Assembly (NCBI RefSeq): GCF_900186615.1
Contig: NZ_LT896588.1
Coordinates: 87,178 to 151,177 of the forward strand
Direction of reading: 5' to 3'
Length of the DNA stretch: 64,000 nucleotides
From: Parabacteroides bouchesdurhonensis
GTDB lineage: Bacteria; Bacteroidota; Bacteroidia; Bacteroidales; Tannerellaceae
The notes below the pieces were generated by a model. The model worked only from the letters and a program-made list of their open reading frames with translations. It did no database searches and was not told the DNA's origin. The position numbers and the translations under genes were made by a program. Positions 1 to 8,626 of the stretch are shown in pieces. Every line of letters starts with the position of its first letter. The first letter of the stretch is position 1.

Positions 1-542
1 AATCCCATCACATTGTAAAAAGAGCCATTAATAGCTTCTACGCCAACATGCCCAATCCATTCCTGTATACCATAAGCTCCGGCTTTATCAAACGGCTGGT
101 AAGTATCTACATAAAAATCAATCTCCTCTTTTGTCAATTCCGCAAAGCAAACAGCGGAAGAAACCACAAACGACACCGATTTCTGTTTTGTAGTGAGGCA
201 AACTCCAGTCATAACTTCATGCACATGATTGGATAATGTCATAAGCATATCTATAGCTTCTTCACGGTTGGCAGGTTTGCCCATTATCTTATTATATGTC
301 CAGACAATAGTATCGGCCGTTATCAGTAACTCATCGTCCGCCAAATTTTCATAATAAGCTTTGGCTTTCTTCTCTGCTATATAGGCCGGGATTTCCTCTC
401 CCTGCAATGAAGCAGGATACGATTCATCAATATCAGGAATGACACGAACATCGAAATCAACTCCCAATCCGGCCAACAACTCTCTTCTTCTCGGAGAATT
501 AGAAGCCAGTATTATTTTATATTTATTCAAATTATCCAACAT
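1..542 (-). CDS. maf: Maf family nucleoside triphosphate pyrophosphatase (3' end outside window)
   Basis: Translating the minus strand from the ATG at 542 gives an open frame of about 180 residues to the window edge. The N-terminus has the Maf signature LASNSPRRRELL, where the Ser and two Arg line the nucleotide pocket. Further on are the conserved TADTIV segment and KPANREEA, and near the cut end QPFDKAGAYGIQ, which is typical of the dTTP/UTP pyrophosphatase branch. Such enzymes hydrolyse non-canonical or excess nucleoside triphosphates to monophosphates in the cytoplasm. The gene is last in an operon with three upstream genes and starts 18 bp after the KdsC-like stop codon. Only about ten residues of a normal Maf are missing. 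The family assignment is firm; the exact substrate is inferred. Confidence 0.93.
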   Translation of the reverse strand, partial: MLDNLNKYKIILASNSPRRRELLAGLGVDFDVRVIPDIDESYPASLQGEEIPAYIAEKKAKAYYENLADDELLITADTIVWTYNKIMGKPANREEAIDMLMTLSNHVHEVMTGVCLTTKQKSVSFVVSSAVCFAELTKEEIDFYVDTYQPFDKAGAYGIQEWIGHVGVEAINGSFYNVMG

Positions 543-560
543 ATGCTTCTTCTCTTAATT

Positions 561-1082
561 TCACCAGCCAAAAGCCTCCTCACTCATCCAATGGCCTTGA
601 GCTTTAAGAGTCTGTTCTATTATATCACGAGCCACACCACATCCTCCATTCTTTAAAGAGATATATTTGGCTATACTTTTTATCTCAGGAGCAGCATCAG
701 CCGGTGCTACCGGCAAGCCAACCTGTTGCATAACTTCAAAGTCCGGAATATCATCTCCGGCATACATAACCTCATCCGAAGATAAACCCGTCTTTTCCAT
801 AAAGTCTCTAAAATCATTTATCTTTATAGCACTACGCATATATATATATGTAATACCTAACCTTGAAAAACGAATCTCTACCGCTTCTGTATAACCTCCT
901 GTTATAATAGCCACCTGATAGCCCTTTTTCACAGCAAGTTGTAAAGCATAGCCATCCTTTATATTAACCGTACGCATCGGATCTCCATTTGGATGTAACG
1001 GTATAACATCGCAAGAAAGAACACCATCTACATCAAATACAAAAGCTTTAATCTTTTTAAGATCATAATTGATACTACTCAT
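561..1082 (-). CDS. kdsC: KdsC-like HAD phosphatase (3-deoxy-D-manno-octulosonate 8-phosphate phosphatase)
   Basis: A 173-residue cap-less HAD protein. HAD motif I is FVFDVDGVL near residue 15 (nucleophile Asp and acid/base Asp), motif II is the IITGG segment, and motif IV is AGDDIPD near residue 118. Length and layout match KdsC, which removes phosphate from Kdo-8-phosphate in lipopolysaccharide core synthesis and acts as a tetramer in the cytoplasm. The preceding enzyme of that pathway, KdsA, is also in this window at 31.5 kb but in a separate operon. The start overlaps the end of the DUF2520 gene by 8 bp, which suggests translational coupling. A different sugar-phosphate substrate is possible because small HAD proteins are hard to assign from sequence alone. 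Confidence 0.88.
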   Translation of the reverse strand: MSSINYDLKKIKAFVFDVDGVLSCDVIPLHPNGDPMRTVNIKDGYALQLAVKKGYQVAIITGGYTEAVEIRFSRLGITYIYMRSAIKINDFRDFMEKTGLSSDEVMYAGDDIPDFEVMQQVGLPVAPADAAPEIKSIAKYISLKNGGCGVARDIIEQTLKAQGHWMSEEAFGW

Positions 1083-1842
1083 TCCCCACCTCCTTATATA
1101 TACTCCGGCTAATCAATTGATAGATAGCTTTCATTTCCGGATCATCCAACATCGCCAGCTGTTTATTAATAACATTTTCATCGTAACGGATTGCAGGACC
1201 GGTTTGAGCCATTGCAGGAGACATCGAATGTATCTTAGCCGCAGTTTCATCTATTAACGGCAGCAAAACATCCGTTGGTATCTTCTGTTCTGCCAGTATT
1301 TTACCCGCCAATGTATAAATATGGTTGGTAAAGTTACACGCAAACACAGCCGCAAGATGCAAGTATTTTCTTTTCTCAGAAGATAAGAACTGAACATTAT
1401 CAGATAACAGACTTGCTATTTTAAACAAAATCTCTTTGTTTTCTAAAGAGTTCGTTTCCAGAAAAAAAGGAACAACAGAAAAATTCACCTCACGTTCTTT
1501 ACTAAAAGTCTGCAAAGGATATAGCACACCATAATTATTTGTATATCCTTCAAAGACCTTCATTGGCATACTCCCCGCAGTGTGTATCCATAAACCATTA
1601 TTCGGCTTCACTCCGGAAATGACTTCCTGTAAAACCTTATCTTTTAATGAAAACACATATAAATCGGCCTCCGCAGTAATATTCTCCAGTTCCGTTGTCC
1701 ATGATGAATGCAATTTATCGGCCAAAGATTTAGCATGTCCAGATGTATGACTATAAACTTGTTCTATTGTCATACCAACCCGTTGCATATCCAAAGACAA
1801 TCGAGTCGCTAAATTTCCGGCACCGATAAATACGACTCTCAT
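1075..1842 (-). CDS. Rossmann-fold protein with DUF2520 domain
   Basis: A 255-residue protein that opens with a dinucleotide-binding motif ([12 protein letters not shown]), as in NADP-dependent oxidoreductases related to ketopantoate and pyrroline-5-carboxylate reductases. The C-terminal half is helical, contains [15 protein letters not shown], and matches the DUF2520 layout, in which a His/Asn-rich helix faces the nucleotide site. The substrate is not known. The gene overlaps its neighbours on both sides (4 bp with the nitroreductase, 8 bp with kdsC), so all are probably made from one mRNA. The family call is confident. No reaction can be assigned. Confidence 0.85.
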   Translation of the reverse strand: MRVVFIGAGNLATRLSLDMQRVGMTIEQVYSHTSGHAKSLADKLHSSWTTELENITAEADLYVFSLKDKVLQEVISGVKPNNGLWIHTAGSMPMKVFEGYTNNYGVLYPLQTFSKEREVNFSVVPFFLETNSLENKEILFKIASLLSDNVQFLSSEKRKYLHLAAVFACNFTNHIYTLAGKILAEQKIPTDVLLPLIDETAAKIHSMSPAMAQTGPAIRYDENVINKQLAMLDDPEMKAIYQLISRSIYKEVGNE

Positions 1843-2399
1843 TTCTGATTATTTTCCTTTTCTTCAGGCACTTTATATGTACCCAAATGTATTTTCTCCC
1901 ATTGTAAATGAGATTCATCAAAAGGCTTACGGACCTGATCCTTATAGCCTATACCGATAATAGACAATACTTCCAGTTGATAAGGTATATTCAACACATT
2001 ACGGACATATTGACTGGAATCCATCTCATCTTCCGTCTGACGATTACGAATCTGGCACCAGCAACTGCCCAATCCTAAATCCTCAGCCTGCAATTGCATA
2101 TAAATAGAAGCAATCGAGGCATCTTCTATCCAAACCTCGCTCTCCATCACATTAGCCAACACCACAATAGCCAATGCGCAACCTTCCAGGAATGAAGATC
2201 CGTTAGCTTTGCAGCGTGCAAGGGTTTTCAGCATTTCTTTGTCTTCTACAACGACAAATTGCCAGGGATTGCTTCGCTTGGAAGCCGGCGCCATTAAAGC
2301 AGCCTTTAAAATAAGCTCAACCTGTTCCGGAGAAAGCAACTGATCTGTAAACTTTCTCGTACTTCTTCTATTTGCGATAAGAGTTGCAAAGCTTTCCAT
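1839..2399 (-). CDS. nitroreductase family protein
   Basis: A 186-residue FMN-dependent nitroreductase-fold protein. The N-terminus carries the FMN phosphate-binding motif RRSTRKF, followed by APASKRSNPWQFVVVED, the usual flavin-contacting stretch. The middle has LGLGSCW and the end GIGYKDQVRKPFDE, both standard for the family. Members use NAD(P)H to reduce nitro compounds, quinones or enones; the physiological substrate here is unknown. It is the first gene of the maf/kdsC/DUF2520 operon and its stop overlaps the next start by 4 bp (ATGA type). A good -7 promoter box lies about 40 bp upstream. Confidence 0.9.
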   Translation of the reverse strand: MESFATLIANRRSTRKFTDQLLSPEQVELILKAALMAPASKRSNPWQFVVVEDKEMLKTLARCKANGSSFLEGCALAIVVLANVMESEVWIEDASIASIYMQLQAEDLGLGSCWCQIRNRQTEDEMDSSQYVRNVLNIPYQLEVLSIIGIGYKDQVRKPFDESHLQWEKIHLGTYKVPEEKENNQK

Positions 2400-2438
2400 T
2401 TTTATCTTTCTTTGTACCGACTTTTATGTCATTTTGTG

Positions 2439-2446
2439 CAAATATA
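2439..2446 (-). promoter_or_regulatory. candidate -7 box for the nitroreductase-maf operon
   Basis: The minus strand reads TATATTTG, an exact match to the Bacteroidetes -7 consensus TAnnTTTG. It would place the transcription start about 35 nt before the nitroreductase ATG. No convincing -33 TTG is visible. Confidence 0.5.
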
Positions 2447-2517
2447 AATATAATTTTTTGCACGTTTATATACGCATCCTTCTTTTTTCACGTTAGTAAA
2501 TCTATAAAATGTAGATT

Positions 2518-4929
2518 ATGAAGATTCGTGCAATAGCTGCACTGCTATTTATATTAATAACATCAAGTGCTTTCGGACAAGGCCGTATCAAAATAACCGG
2601 ATATGTTCGTGACGCAGACGGGAATCCGTTAGAATTAGTCAATATTCGGGTCAAAGGGACTCTTAACGGGGCCATGACAAACGAAAAGGGATATTATTCC
2701 GTGTCTGTTGCGCCCGGCGATTCCATTGCCCTTATTTATTCATGTTTGGGATACAATAAAGCTGAACGAATTATCCCGCAAGCTTCTACAGACATGAGAT
2801 TAAATGTTCAAATGAACTATACATCTCTGGAACTGGGGGAAGTTGCGGTAACAGCCATCCGTAAACAAACGACAACAATGGAGTCTATGAATGCCGATAA
2901 AATCAAACTGCTACCGGACCCGGCCGGAGGAAGCATAGAAAGTCTGGTTGTCACATTTGCCGGAGTTTCTTCCAACAACGAATTAAGTTCCCAATATTCT
3001 GTTCGCGGAGGAAGTTATGACGAAAACATTGTATATGTAAATGGCATTGAAGTTTTCCGTCCGTTATTAATCCGCTCCGGGCAGCAGGAAGGACTTAGCT
3101 TTATTAATCCGGACTTAACGGAATCTGTAAATTTTGCGGCCGGAGGTTTTGATGCCCGCTACGGAGACAAAATGAGTTCTGTACTGGATATTACGTACAA
3201 AAAGCCCAAAACATTTGAGGGTTCGGCCTCTGCCAGTTTATTAGGCGCAAACGCCTATGTAGGAAGCTCCACCGGAAAATTCACTCAAGTTACCGGAATA
3301 CGCTACAAGACAGGACGAACATTACTTAAAACAATGGATACTGACGCCGAATACGATCCTAATTTTGTAGATATACAGACCTATATGACCTACAATTTTG
3401 CTCCTAAATGGGAAATAAACTTCTTAGGTAATATGTCTGTCAACAATTATAAGTTCATACCTCATAACCGCGAAACATCTTTCGGGACTTTAGCAAACCC
3501 TAAAAACTTCACTGTTTATTTCAACGGACAGGAGAAAGACAAGTTTCAAACATTATTCGGGGCATTAACTTTAAAACACAATCCAAGCGAAAATACGGAA
3601 TTGGGTCTTCAAGCCTCCGCATTCAACAGTAAAGAAGAAGAAAGTTACGATATTTCCGGCGAATACTGGCTAAGTGAAGATGGCGCTGAAAATCCAGACG
3701 ATAACATAAGCTCCGCCATGTCTGTTGGGCGTTATCACGAGCATGCCAGAAACCGTCTCCGTTCTAACATTATGAATGTAGGTCATTATGGCGTAACCCG
3801 TATAAAAAACAACACGTTAAGATGGGGAACAACCGTACAATTTGAAAAAATCAATGACCGGATCAGTGAATGGGAAAAACGAGATTCTTCCGGTTACTCC
3901 CTACCTCAAACCGGCACATCAGTCAACCTGATAGACAACCTGTTTTCCGACCAAGAGATAGAAAGCACCCGTCTATCCGCTTATCTTCAAGACGCGTTCA
4001 AATTCCGGACCAAGCAAGGACTATTCACACTTGTTGGAGGAGTTCGGGGTAGTTATTGGACGTATAATAAAGAGTTTATTTTCAGTCCACGTGTCTCTAT
4101 TGGTTTCATTCCTAACTTCGACCAAAATCTGACGCTTCGTTTGGCTTCGGGTCTTTACTACCAGTCACCATTCTATAAAGAATTACGGCAAACCGTAAAA
4201 GATGAGAACGGAAACAATATCACTGTACTAAACAATAAATTAAAATCACAGCGCTCCATCCACTTTATTTTAGGAGGAGATTATACTTTCCGTGCGGTAG
4301 ACAGAAATTTCAAGCTCACAACCGAGCTCTATTACAAGAAACTAGATAATTTAAATCCATATACTATAGACAATGTTAAAATCCGGTATTATGGAGAAAA
4401 CTGCGCTACAGGTTACGCCATGGGACTAGATGTAAAGTTTTTCGGGGAGTTTGTTCCCGGAACTGATTCATGGATTAGTTTTTCCCTTATGAAAGCAGAA
4501 CAAACTATCCGGGAAACAACAAAAGCGCCTATGCCAAACAGTCAGGGATACAACGTATCGTTGTTCTTTCAAGACTATTTTCCGGGATATAAGAGAGTAA
4601 AATTAAACTTAAAAGGAGTTCTTTCCGGAGGCTTGCCTGTCACTGCTCCACGGAAAGGTTATGAAAGCGGTTATCATCGTACCCCCGCTTACAAACGTGT
4701 TGATTTAGGCCTTTCATATCAACTGGCAGGAGGAACGGATGCTATTATGGACAGAGGTTTTTTCCGCCATCTGAAAAATATTTGGTTGGGAGTAGATGTT
4801 TTCAATATTTTCGACATAAAGAACGTTAACTCCTACTATTGGATAACAGATGTCTATAGTTATCAATATGCCGTACCCAATTACCTGACAGGAAGACAAT
4901 TGAACGTACGCTTAATTGTAGATTTTTAA
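2518..4929 (+). CDS. TonB-dependent outer membrane receptor with carboxypeptidase-regulatory-like domain
   Basis: An 803-residue protein. A signal peptide (about residues 1-20, ending AFGQG) is followed by a CarboxypepD_reg-like beta-sandwich (about 25-105, KITGYVRDADGNPLELVNIRVKGT). A TonB plug follows at about 110-220, including SVRGGSYDENIVYVNGIEVF, and the rest is a 22-strand-type barrel ending in a terminal aromatic residue (VRLIVDF). Proteins of this type import a large or scarce ligand across the outer membrane using TonB energy. No SusD-like lipoprotein follows, so this is not a SusC/SusD pair and the ligand cannot be named. The gene appears monocistronic. No exact TAnnTTTG box is visible in front of it. 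Confidence 0.9.
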   Translation: MKIRAIAALLFILITSSAFGQGRIKITGYVRDADGNPLELVNIRVKGTLNGAMTNEKGYYSVSVAPGDSIALIYSCLGYNKAERIIPQASTDMRLNVQMNYTSLELGEVAVTAIRKQTTTMESMNADKIKLLPDPAGGSIESLVVTFAGVSSNNELSSQYSVRGGSYDENIVYVNGIEVFRPLLIRSGQQEGLSFINPDLTESVNFAAGGFDARYGDKMSSVLDITYKKPKTFEGSASASLLGANAYVGSSTGKFTQVTGIRYKTGRTLLKTMDTDAEYDPNFVDIQTYMTYNFAPKWEINFLGNMSVNNYKFIPHNRETSFGTLANPKNFTVYFNGQEKDKFQTLFGALTLKHNPSENTELGLQASAFNSKEEESYDISGEYWLSEDGAENPDDNISSAMSVGRYHEHARNRLRSNIMNVGHYGVTRIKNNTLRWGTTVQFEKINDRISEWEKRDSSGYSLPQTGTSVNLIDNLFSDQEIESTRLSAYLQDAFKFRTKQGLFTLVGGVRGSYWTYNKEFIFSPRVSIGFIPNFDQNLTLRLASGLYYQSPFYKELRQTVKDENGNNITVLNNKLKSQRSIHFILGGDYTFRAVDRNFKLTTELYYKKLDNLNPYTIDNVKIRYYGENCATGYAMGLDVKFFGEFVPGTDSWISFSLMKAEQTIRETTKAPMPNSQGYNVSLFFQDYFPGYKRVKLNLKGVLSGGLPVTAPRKGYESGYHRTPAYKRVDLGLSYQLAGGTDAIMDRGFFRHLKNIWLGVDVFNIFDIKNVNSYYWITDVYSYQYAVPNYLTGRQLNVRLIVDF

Positions 4930-4968
4930 GTCGGATTTATCCACCTCATAATATTGATAACATTTTTC

Positions 4969-5027
4969 AAAATCATCGGGATCATTTTTAGAAATCATCC
5001 CGATGATTTTAGAAAAAAATCCCGATC
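4969..5027 (+). repeat. 22-bp-period palindrome array A (3 units, possible fourth)
   Basis: Three degenerate 10-bp palindromes, CATCGGGATC, CATCCCGATG and AATCCCGATC, are centred at 4978.5, 5000.5 and 5022.5, exactly 22 bp apart. A weak fourth (CATTCCCAAT) is centred at 5044.5. The first two units also form a perfect 14-bp inverted repeat (4969-4982 with 4997-5010) that could act as a terminator for the receptor gene. The array fills most of the gap between the receptor stop and the mce promoter. Confidence 0.7.
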
Positions 5028-5137
5028 TATCCCGTACCACATTCCCAATATCAATCCGGCACAAAAAAGTCTACCTTTAAACATATTTAAAGGCTAGATA
5101 AAAATAAAGAATTATTTCTTCATTCATAAAAAGAATG

Positions 5138-5145
5138 TACCTTTG
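5138..5145 (+). promoter_or_regulatory. candidate -7 box for the mce-mmd operon
   Basis: TACCTTTG is an exact TAnnTTTG match. It predicts a transcription start about 43 nt before the mce ATG. Confidence 0.55.
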
Positions 5146-5192
5146 CAGACATAAAATAGAAATAATTACTAAATCTTTAATTTATTATTCAC

Positions 5193-5603
5193 ATGGAACT
5201 TACACATATTGAACATTTGGGTATTGCAGTTAAGAGTATCGAGGCATGCTTACCTTATTATGAACAGGTACTAGGCTTAAAATGCTATAACATCGAAGAA
5301 GTTGCCGATCAAAAAGTAAAAACTGCATTCTTCAAAGTAGGCCAAACTAAAATCGAACTACTAGAACCGACTAGTGAAGATAGCACAATCGCTAAATTCA
5401 TCGAAAAGAAAGGTGAAGGTATTCATCATATCGCATTTGCCGTTCCCGATGTACAGGCTGCATTAAACGAAGCTAAAGAAAAAGGTGTCAGATTGATTGA
5501 CGAAGCTCCTCGCGGTGGTGCTGAAGGCCTAAATATTGCATTCCTTCATCCAAAATCAACCTGCAGCGTACTAACTGAACTTTGTATGCCGGGAAACAAA
5601 TAA
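5193..5603 (+). CDS. mce: methylmalonyl-CoA epimerase
   Basis: A 136-residue vicinal-oxygen-chelate protein with two beta-alpha-beta-beta-beta modules. The metal ligands and catalytic Glu are in the expected places: [11 protein letters not shown] (His near residue 8), [10 protein letters not shown] (Glu in the middle), GIHHIAFAV (His), and a final Glu in the VLTELC segment. It interconverts (R)- and (S)-methylmalonyl-CoA in the cytoplasm, linking methylmalonyl-CoA mutase to the decarboxylase encoded immediately downstream. The 99-bp gap to mmdA contains degenerate CAACT-type repeats but no clear promoter, so the two are probably co-transcribed. Length matches the family. The assignment is very secure from sequence and neighbours. 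Confidence 0.95.
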   Translation: MELTHIEHLGIAVKSIEACLPYYEQVLGLKCYNIEEVADQKVKTAFFKVGQTKIELLEPTSEDSTIAKFIEKKGEGIHHIAFAVPDVQAALNEAKEKGVRLIDEAPRGGAEGLNIAFLHPKSTCSVLTELCMPGNK

Positions 5604-5702
5604 TACCATTGACAGTTGAGAGCTAACAGATATAAACTGAAAGAGTTATCAACTGCCATTTTCAACTAAAATAGTTCATTTCTAACAACAAATCAAAATA
5701 CA

Positions 5703-7256
5703 ATGAGTAACCAGCTTGAAAAAGTAAAAGAGCTTATTGCCCTTCGCGAGACAGCTCGTCTGGGTGGTGGAGAAAAAAGAATTGAATCACAGCACAAAAA
5801 AGGTAAGTACACAGCTCGTGAACGTATCGCCATGTTGCTTGATGAAGGTAGTTTTGAAGAATTCGACATGTTTGTACAACATCGTTGTACAAACTTCGGC
5901 ATTGAAAAAACCAAATATCTGGGCGATGGTATCGTAACAGGTTATGGTACAATCGACGGACGTCTGGTATATATTTATGCACAAGACTTTACTGTTTTTG
6001 GAGGAGCATTGTCCGAATCTTTGGCAATGAAGATCTGCAAAGTAATGGATCAAGCCATGAAGATGGGAGCACCGGTTATCGGTTTGAATGACTCAGGTGG
6101 CGCACGTATTCAAGAAGGAGTAAATGCTTTAGCCGGCTATGCAGAGATATTCCAGCGTAATATCCTCGCATCAGGCGTTGTTCCTCAGATTTCCGGTATT
6201 TTCGGTCCTTGTGCAGGTGGTGCCGTATACTCTCCTGCTCTGACAGACTTTAACATCATGACTCGCGGAACAAGCTATATGTTCCTTACAGGTCCTAAAG
6301 TTGTAAAAACAGTAACCGGTGAAGATGTAACGCAAGAACAATTGGGTGGCGCAAGTGTACACACAACAAAATCAGGCGTAGCTCACTTCGCTGTAGACAC
6401 AGAAGAAGAAGGTTTGCAACTAATCCGTAAACTGATTAGTTTCCTTCCTCAAAACAATTTAGAAGAAACTCCATTAATTGAATGTAAAGATCCGATCGAT
6501 CGTTTGGATGATAACCTGAACGACATTATTCCAGATAATCCTAATCAGGCTTATGATATGTATGAAGTAATCGGTACAATCATTGATAATGGAGAATTTT
6601 TGGAAGTACATGCAGACTATGCCAAGAACATCATTGTAGGTTTCGCACGTTTCAATGGCCAGACTGTTGGTATCGTTGCTAATCAGCCAAAAGTAATGGC
6701 AGGTTGCCTGGACAGTAACGCTTCCCGCAAAGCCGGCCGTTTTGTTCGCTTCTGTGACGCGTTCAACATTCCTTTAGTAACGTTGGTAGACGTTCCGGGA
6801 TTCTTACCAGGCACAGGCCAGGAATACAATGGCGTAATCCTGCATGGTGCAAAATTACTTTATGCATATGGAGAAGCAACAGTGCCAAAAGTTACGGTTA
6901 CATTGCGTAAATCATACGGTGGTGCTTATTGTGTGATGAGTTCTAAACACTTGCGTGGTGATATGAACTATGCTTGGCCGACAGCTGAAATAGCCGTTAT
7001 GGGCCCAAGCGGTGCAGTAGAAGTTATCTTTGCAAAAGAAGTAGCTGCGGCAGAAGATCCGAAAGCTTGCGCTGCTGAAAAAGAAGCAGAATACAAGAAA
7101 GCTTTTGCGAATCCTTATAATGCTGCTCAATACGGTTATATCGACGACGTTATCGAACCGCGTAATACCCGTTTCCGTATTATCCGTGCTTTGCAGCAGC
7201 TGCAGACTAAGAAATTAAGCAATCCTGCTAAGAAACATGACAATCTGCCTCTATAA
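5703..7256 (+). CDS. mmdA: methylmalonyl-CoA decarboxylase alpha subunit (acyl-CoA carboxyltransferase)
   Basis: A 517-residue carboxyltransferase with two crotonase-like halves. Visible landmarks are [16 protein letters not shown] (about 122-137) and [13 protein letters not shown], forming the first oxyanion hole, and [16 protein letters not shown] with [10 protein letters not shown] in the C-terminal half. It moves the carboxyl group of (S)-methylmalonyl-CoA to the biotin of MmdC. With the membrane subunits encoded next it forms a sodium pump rather than propionyl-CoA carboxylase; the beta subunit downstream settles that choice. Codon use looks like that of a well-expressed gene. An 11-bp perfect inverted repeat lies inside the coding region at 5870-5894. 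Confidence 0.95.
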   Translation: MSNQLEKVKELIALRETARLGGGEKRIESQHKKGKYTARERIAMLLDEGSFEEFDMFVQHRCTNFGIEKTKYLGDGIVTGYGTIDGRLVYIYAQDFTVFGGALSESLAMKICKVMDQAMKMGAPVIGLNDSGGARIQEGVNALAGYAEIFQRNILASGVVPQISGIFGPCAGGAVYSPALTDFNIMTRGTSYMFLTGPKVVKTVTGEDVTQEQLGGASVHTTKSGVAHFAVDTEEEGLQLIRKLISFLPQNNLEETPLIECKDPIDRLDDNLNDIIPDNPNQAYDMYEVIGTIIDNGEFLEVHADYAKNIIVGFARFNGQTVGIVANQPKVMAGCLDSNASRKAGRFVRFCDAFNIPLVTLVDVPGFLPGTGQEYNGVILHGAKLLYAYGEATVPKVTVTLRKSYGGAYCVMSSKHLRGDMNYAWPTAEIAVMGPSGAVEVIFAKEVAAAEDPKACAAEKEAEYKKAFANPYNAAQYGYIDDVIEPRNTRFRIIRALQQLQTKKLSNPAKKHDNLPL

Positions 7257-7271
7257 TTCTTAAAACAGGAA

Positions 7272-8168
7272 ATGAATATGATCAATAAGAAAATAGGGGT
7301 ACTGCTACTGTTCGCTTTGCTGGTTTCATTCGGAGCAAAAGCGCAACGTGCAACCTCCATGAGAATAAATGAAGTACTGGTCATCAACGAGGATAACTAC
7401 GTTGATGATTACGGCAAACGTCATGCTTGGATTGAATTATTCAACTCTTCTGCAGGAACGGTTAACATTCAGGGATGTTTTTTGACTAACGACAAAAATA
7501 ATCCAAAGAAATATCCGATTCCAAAGGGTGACGTACTGACACTCATCCCTCCACACCAGCATACTTTATTCTGGGCGGACGGAGAACCTAATCGTGGCAC
7601 ATTCCATGTTAATTTCACTCTTGATCCGTCAACAGAAAATTACATTGCACTATATGATGCCGATGGTAAAACACTAATTGACGAAGTAGTTATTCCGGCT
7701 CTACAAAAAGCGGATGTCAGTTATGGTAGAACAATAGACGGACACGGTGAATGGGCAACCCTTCAAAAAGTAACTCCCAGCACTAACAACGTAACACTGG
7801 ACTCAAATGAGAAAATCGACAATTTTAAGGCAAATGACTCCTTAGGTATCGGTATGACTTTGACAGCTATGGCTGTTGTGTTCACCGGATTATTCCTGTT
7901 GTTCATTATCTTTAAACAAATCGGAAAGTTCTCTATCGCCGCCAGCAAACGTAATGCGCAGAAAGCTTCAGGCTCTACTTCTGCTGTTGCAGCGAATATT
8001 GGCCAGGAATCAGGAGAAATATTCGCAGCTATCGGAGCCGCTCTATATGAAATGAGCGACGATAACCACGATATAGAACATACAGTTCTTACGATCCGCA
8101 AGGTTCAAAGAGCTTATTCTCCGTGGAGCTCTAAGATTTACGGTCTGCGTGAAGTACCCAAAAAGTAA
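7272..8168 (+). CDS. lamin-tail-domain protein with OadG-like membrane segment (probable decarboxylase delta/gamma subunit)
   Basis: A 298-residue protein. It has an N-terminal signal-like segment (about 1-24, ending GAKAQ) and a lamin-tail domain (about 28-165, MRINEVLVINEDNY and HAWIELFNSS). One strong membrane helix follows (about 195-217, GMTLTAMAVVFTGLFLLFII), then a cytoplasmic tail rich in Ala/Ser. The helix and tail resemble the small OadG/MmdD subunit that anchors the decarboxylase to the membrane. The lamin-tail domain would lie outside the membrane, an arrangement found in Bacteroidetes decarboxylase operons. It lies 15 bp after mmdA and 22 bp before the biotin protein gene. Subunit membership is inferred from position and the OadG-like helix. 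Confidence 0.82.
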   Translation: MNMINKKIGVLLLFALLVSFGAKAQRATSMRINEVLVINEDNYVDDYGKRHAWIELFNSSAGTVNIQGCFLTNDKNNPKKYPIPKGDVLTLIPPHQHTLFWADGEPNRGTFHVNFTLDPSTENYIALYDADGKTLIDEVVIPALQKADVSYGRTIDGHGEWATLQKVTPSTNNVTLDSNEKIDNFKANDSLGIGMTLTAMAVVFTGLFLLFIIFKQIGKFSIAASKRNAQKASGSTSAVAANIGQESGEIFAAIGAALYEMSDDNHDIEHTVLTIRKVQRAYSPWSSKIYGLREVPKK

Positions 8169-8190
8169 TTATCTCTAAAAACAAACAAGA

Positions 8191-8622
8191 ATGAAAAGTT
8201 TTAAATATACTATTAACGGTAACGTATATAAAGTACATATCAACTCCGTAGTAGACGATATTGCCGAAGTGGAAGTAAACGGTACTCCCTATCAGGTAAA
8301 AATGGAAAAACCGGCAAAAAAACAAATGGTCACTTTAAAACGTCCGGCTCAAGCGCCAACGACAGCAAGTGGCGAACCTGTAGTTTCCCGCCCGGCAGCT
8401 TCTACCACCAAAGGCGCGGTTAAGTCTCCGCTACCTGGTGTAATCTTGCAGGTCAACTGTAAAGTAGGTGATGCTGTTAAGAGAGGTCAGAATTTACTTA
8501 TCCTCGAAGCGATGAAGATGGAAAACAATATTAACGCTGACCGCGACGGTAAGATCATTGAAATAAAAGTAAACAAAGGGGATTCCGTACTGGAAGGTGC
8601 TGACCTCGTCGTAATAGGATAA
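8191..8622 (+). CDS. mmdC: biotin carboxyl carrier subunit of methylmalonyl-CoA decarboxylase
   Basis: A 143-residue protein with three parts: a short N-terminal beta domain, a flexible Pro/Ala/Thr-rich linker (about 48-72) and a C-terminal biotinyl domain (about 75-143). The biotinylation site is the Lys in EAMKMENN. The linker lets the biotin arm swing between MmdA and the membrane subunit MmdB. The gene sits between the OadG-like gene and the beta subunit, with 4 bp to the latter, so translation is probably coupled. Confidence 0.93.
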   Translation: MKSFKYTINGNVYKVHINSVVDDIAEVEVNGTPYQVKMEKPAKKQMVTLKRPAQAPTTASGEPVVSRPAASTTKGAVKSPLPGVILQVNCKVGDAVKRGQNLLILEAMKMENNINADRDGKIIEIKVNKGDSVLEGADLVVIG

Positions 8623-8626
8623 TAGT

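Noticed and set aside
5734-6053. Several open frames on the opposite strand and in other frames inside mmdA
   Set aside because: They lie wholly inside a strongly conserved gene, have Cys/Phe/His-rich random composition and no family features.
5703-7256. Propionyl-CoA carboxylase beta subunit
   Set aside because: The sequence alone would allow it, but the downstream OadB-type sodium-pump subunit and small biotin protein point to methylmalonyl-CoA decarboxylase.
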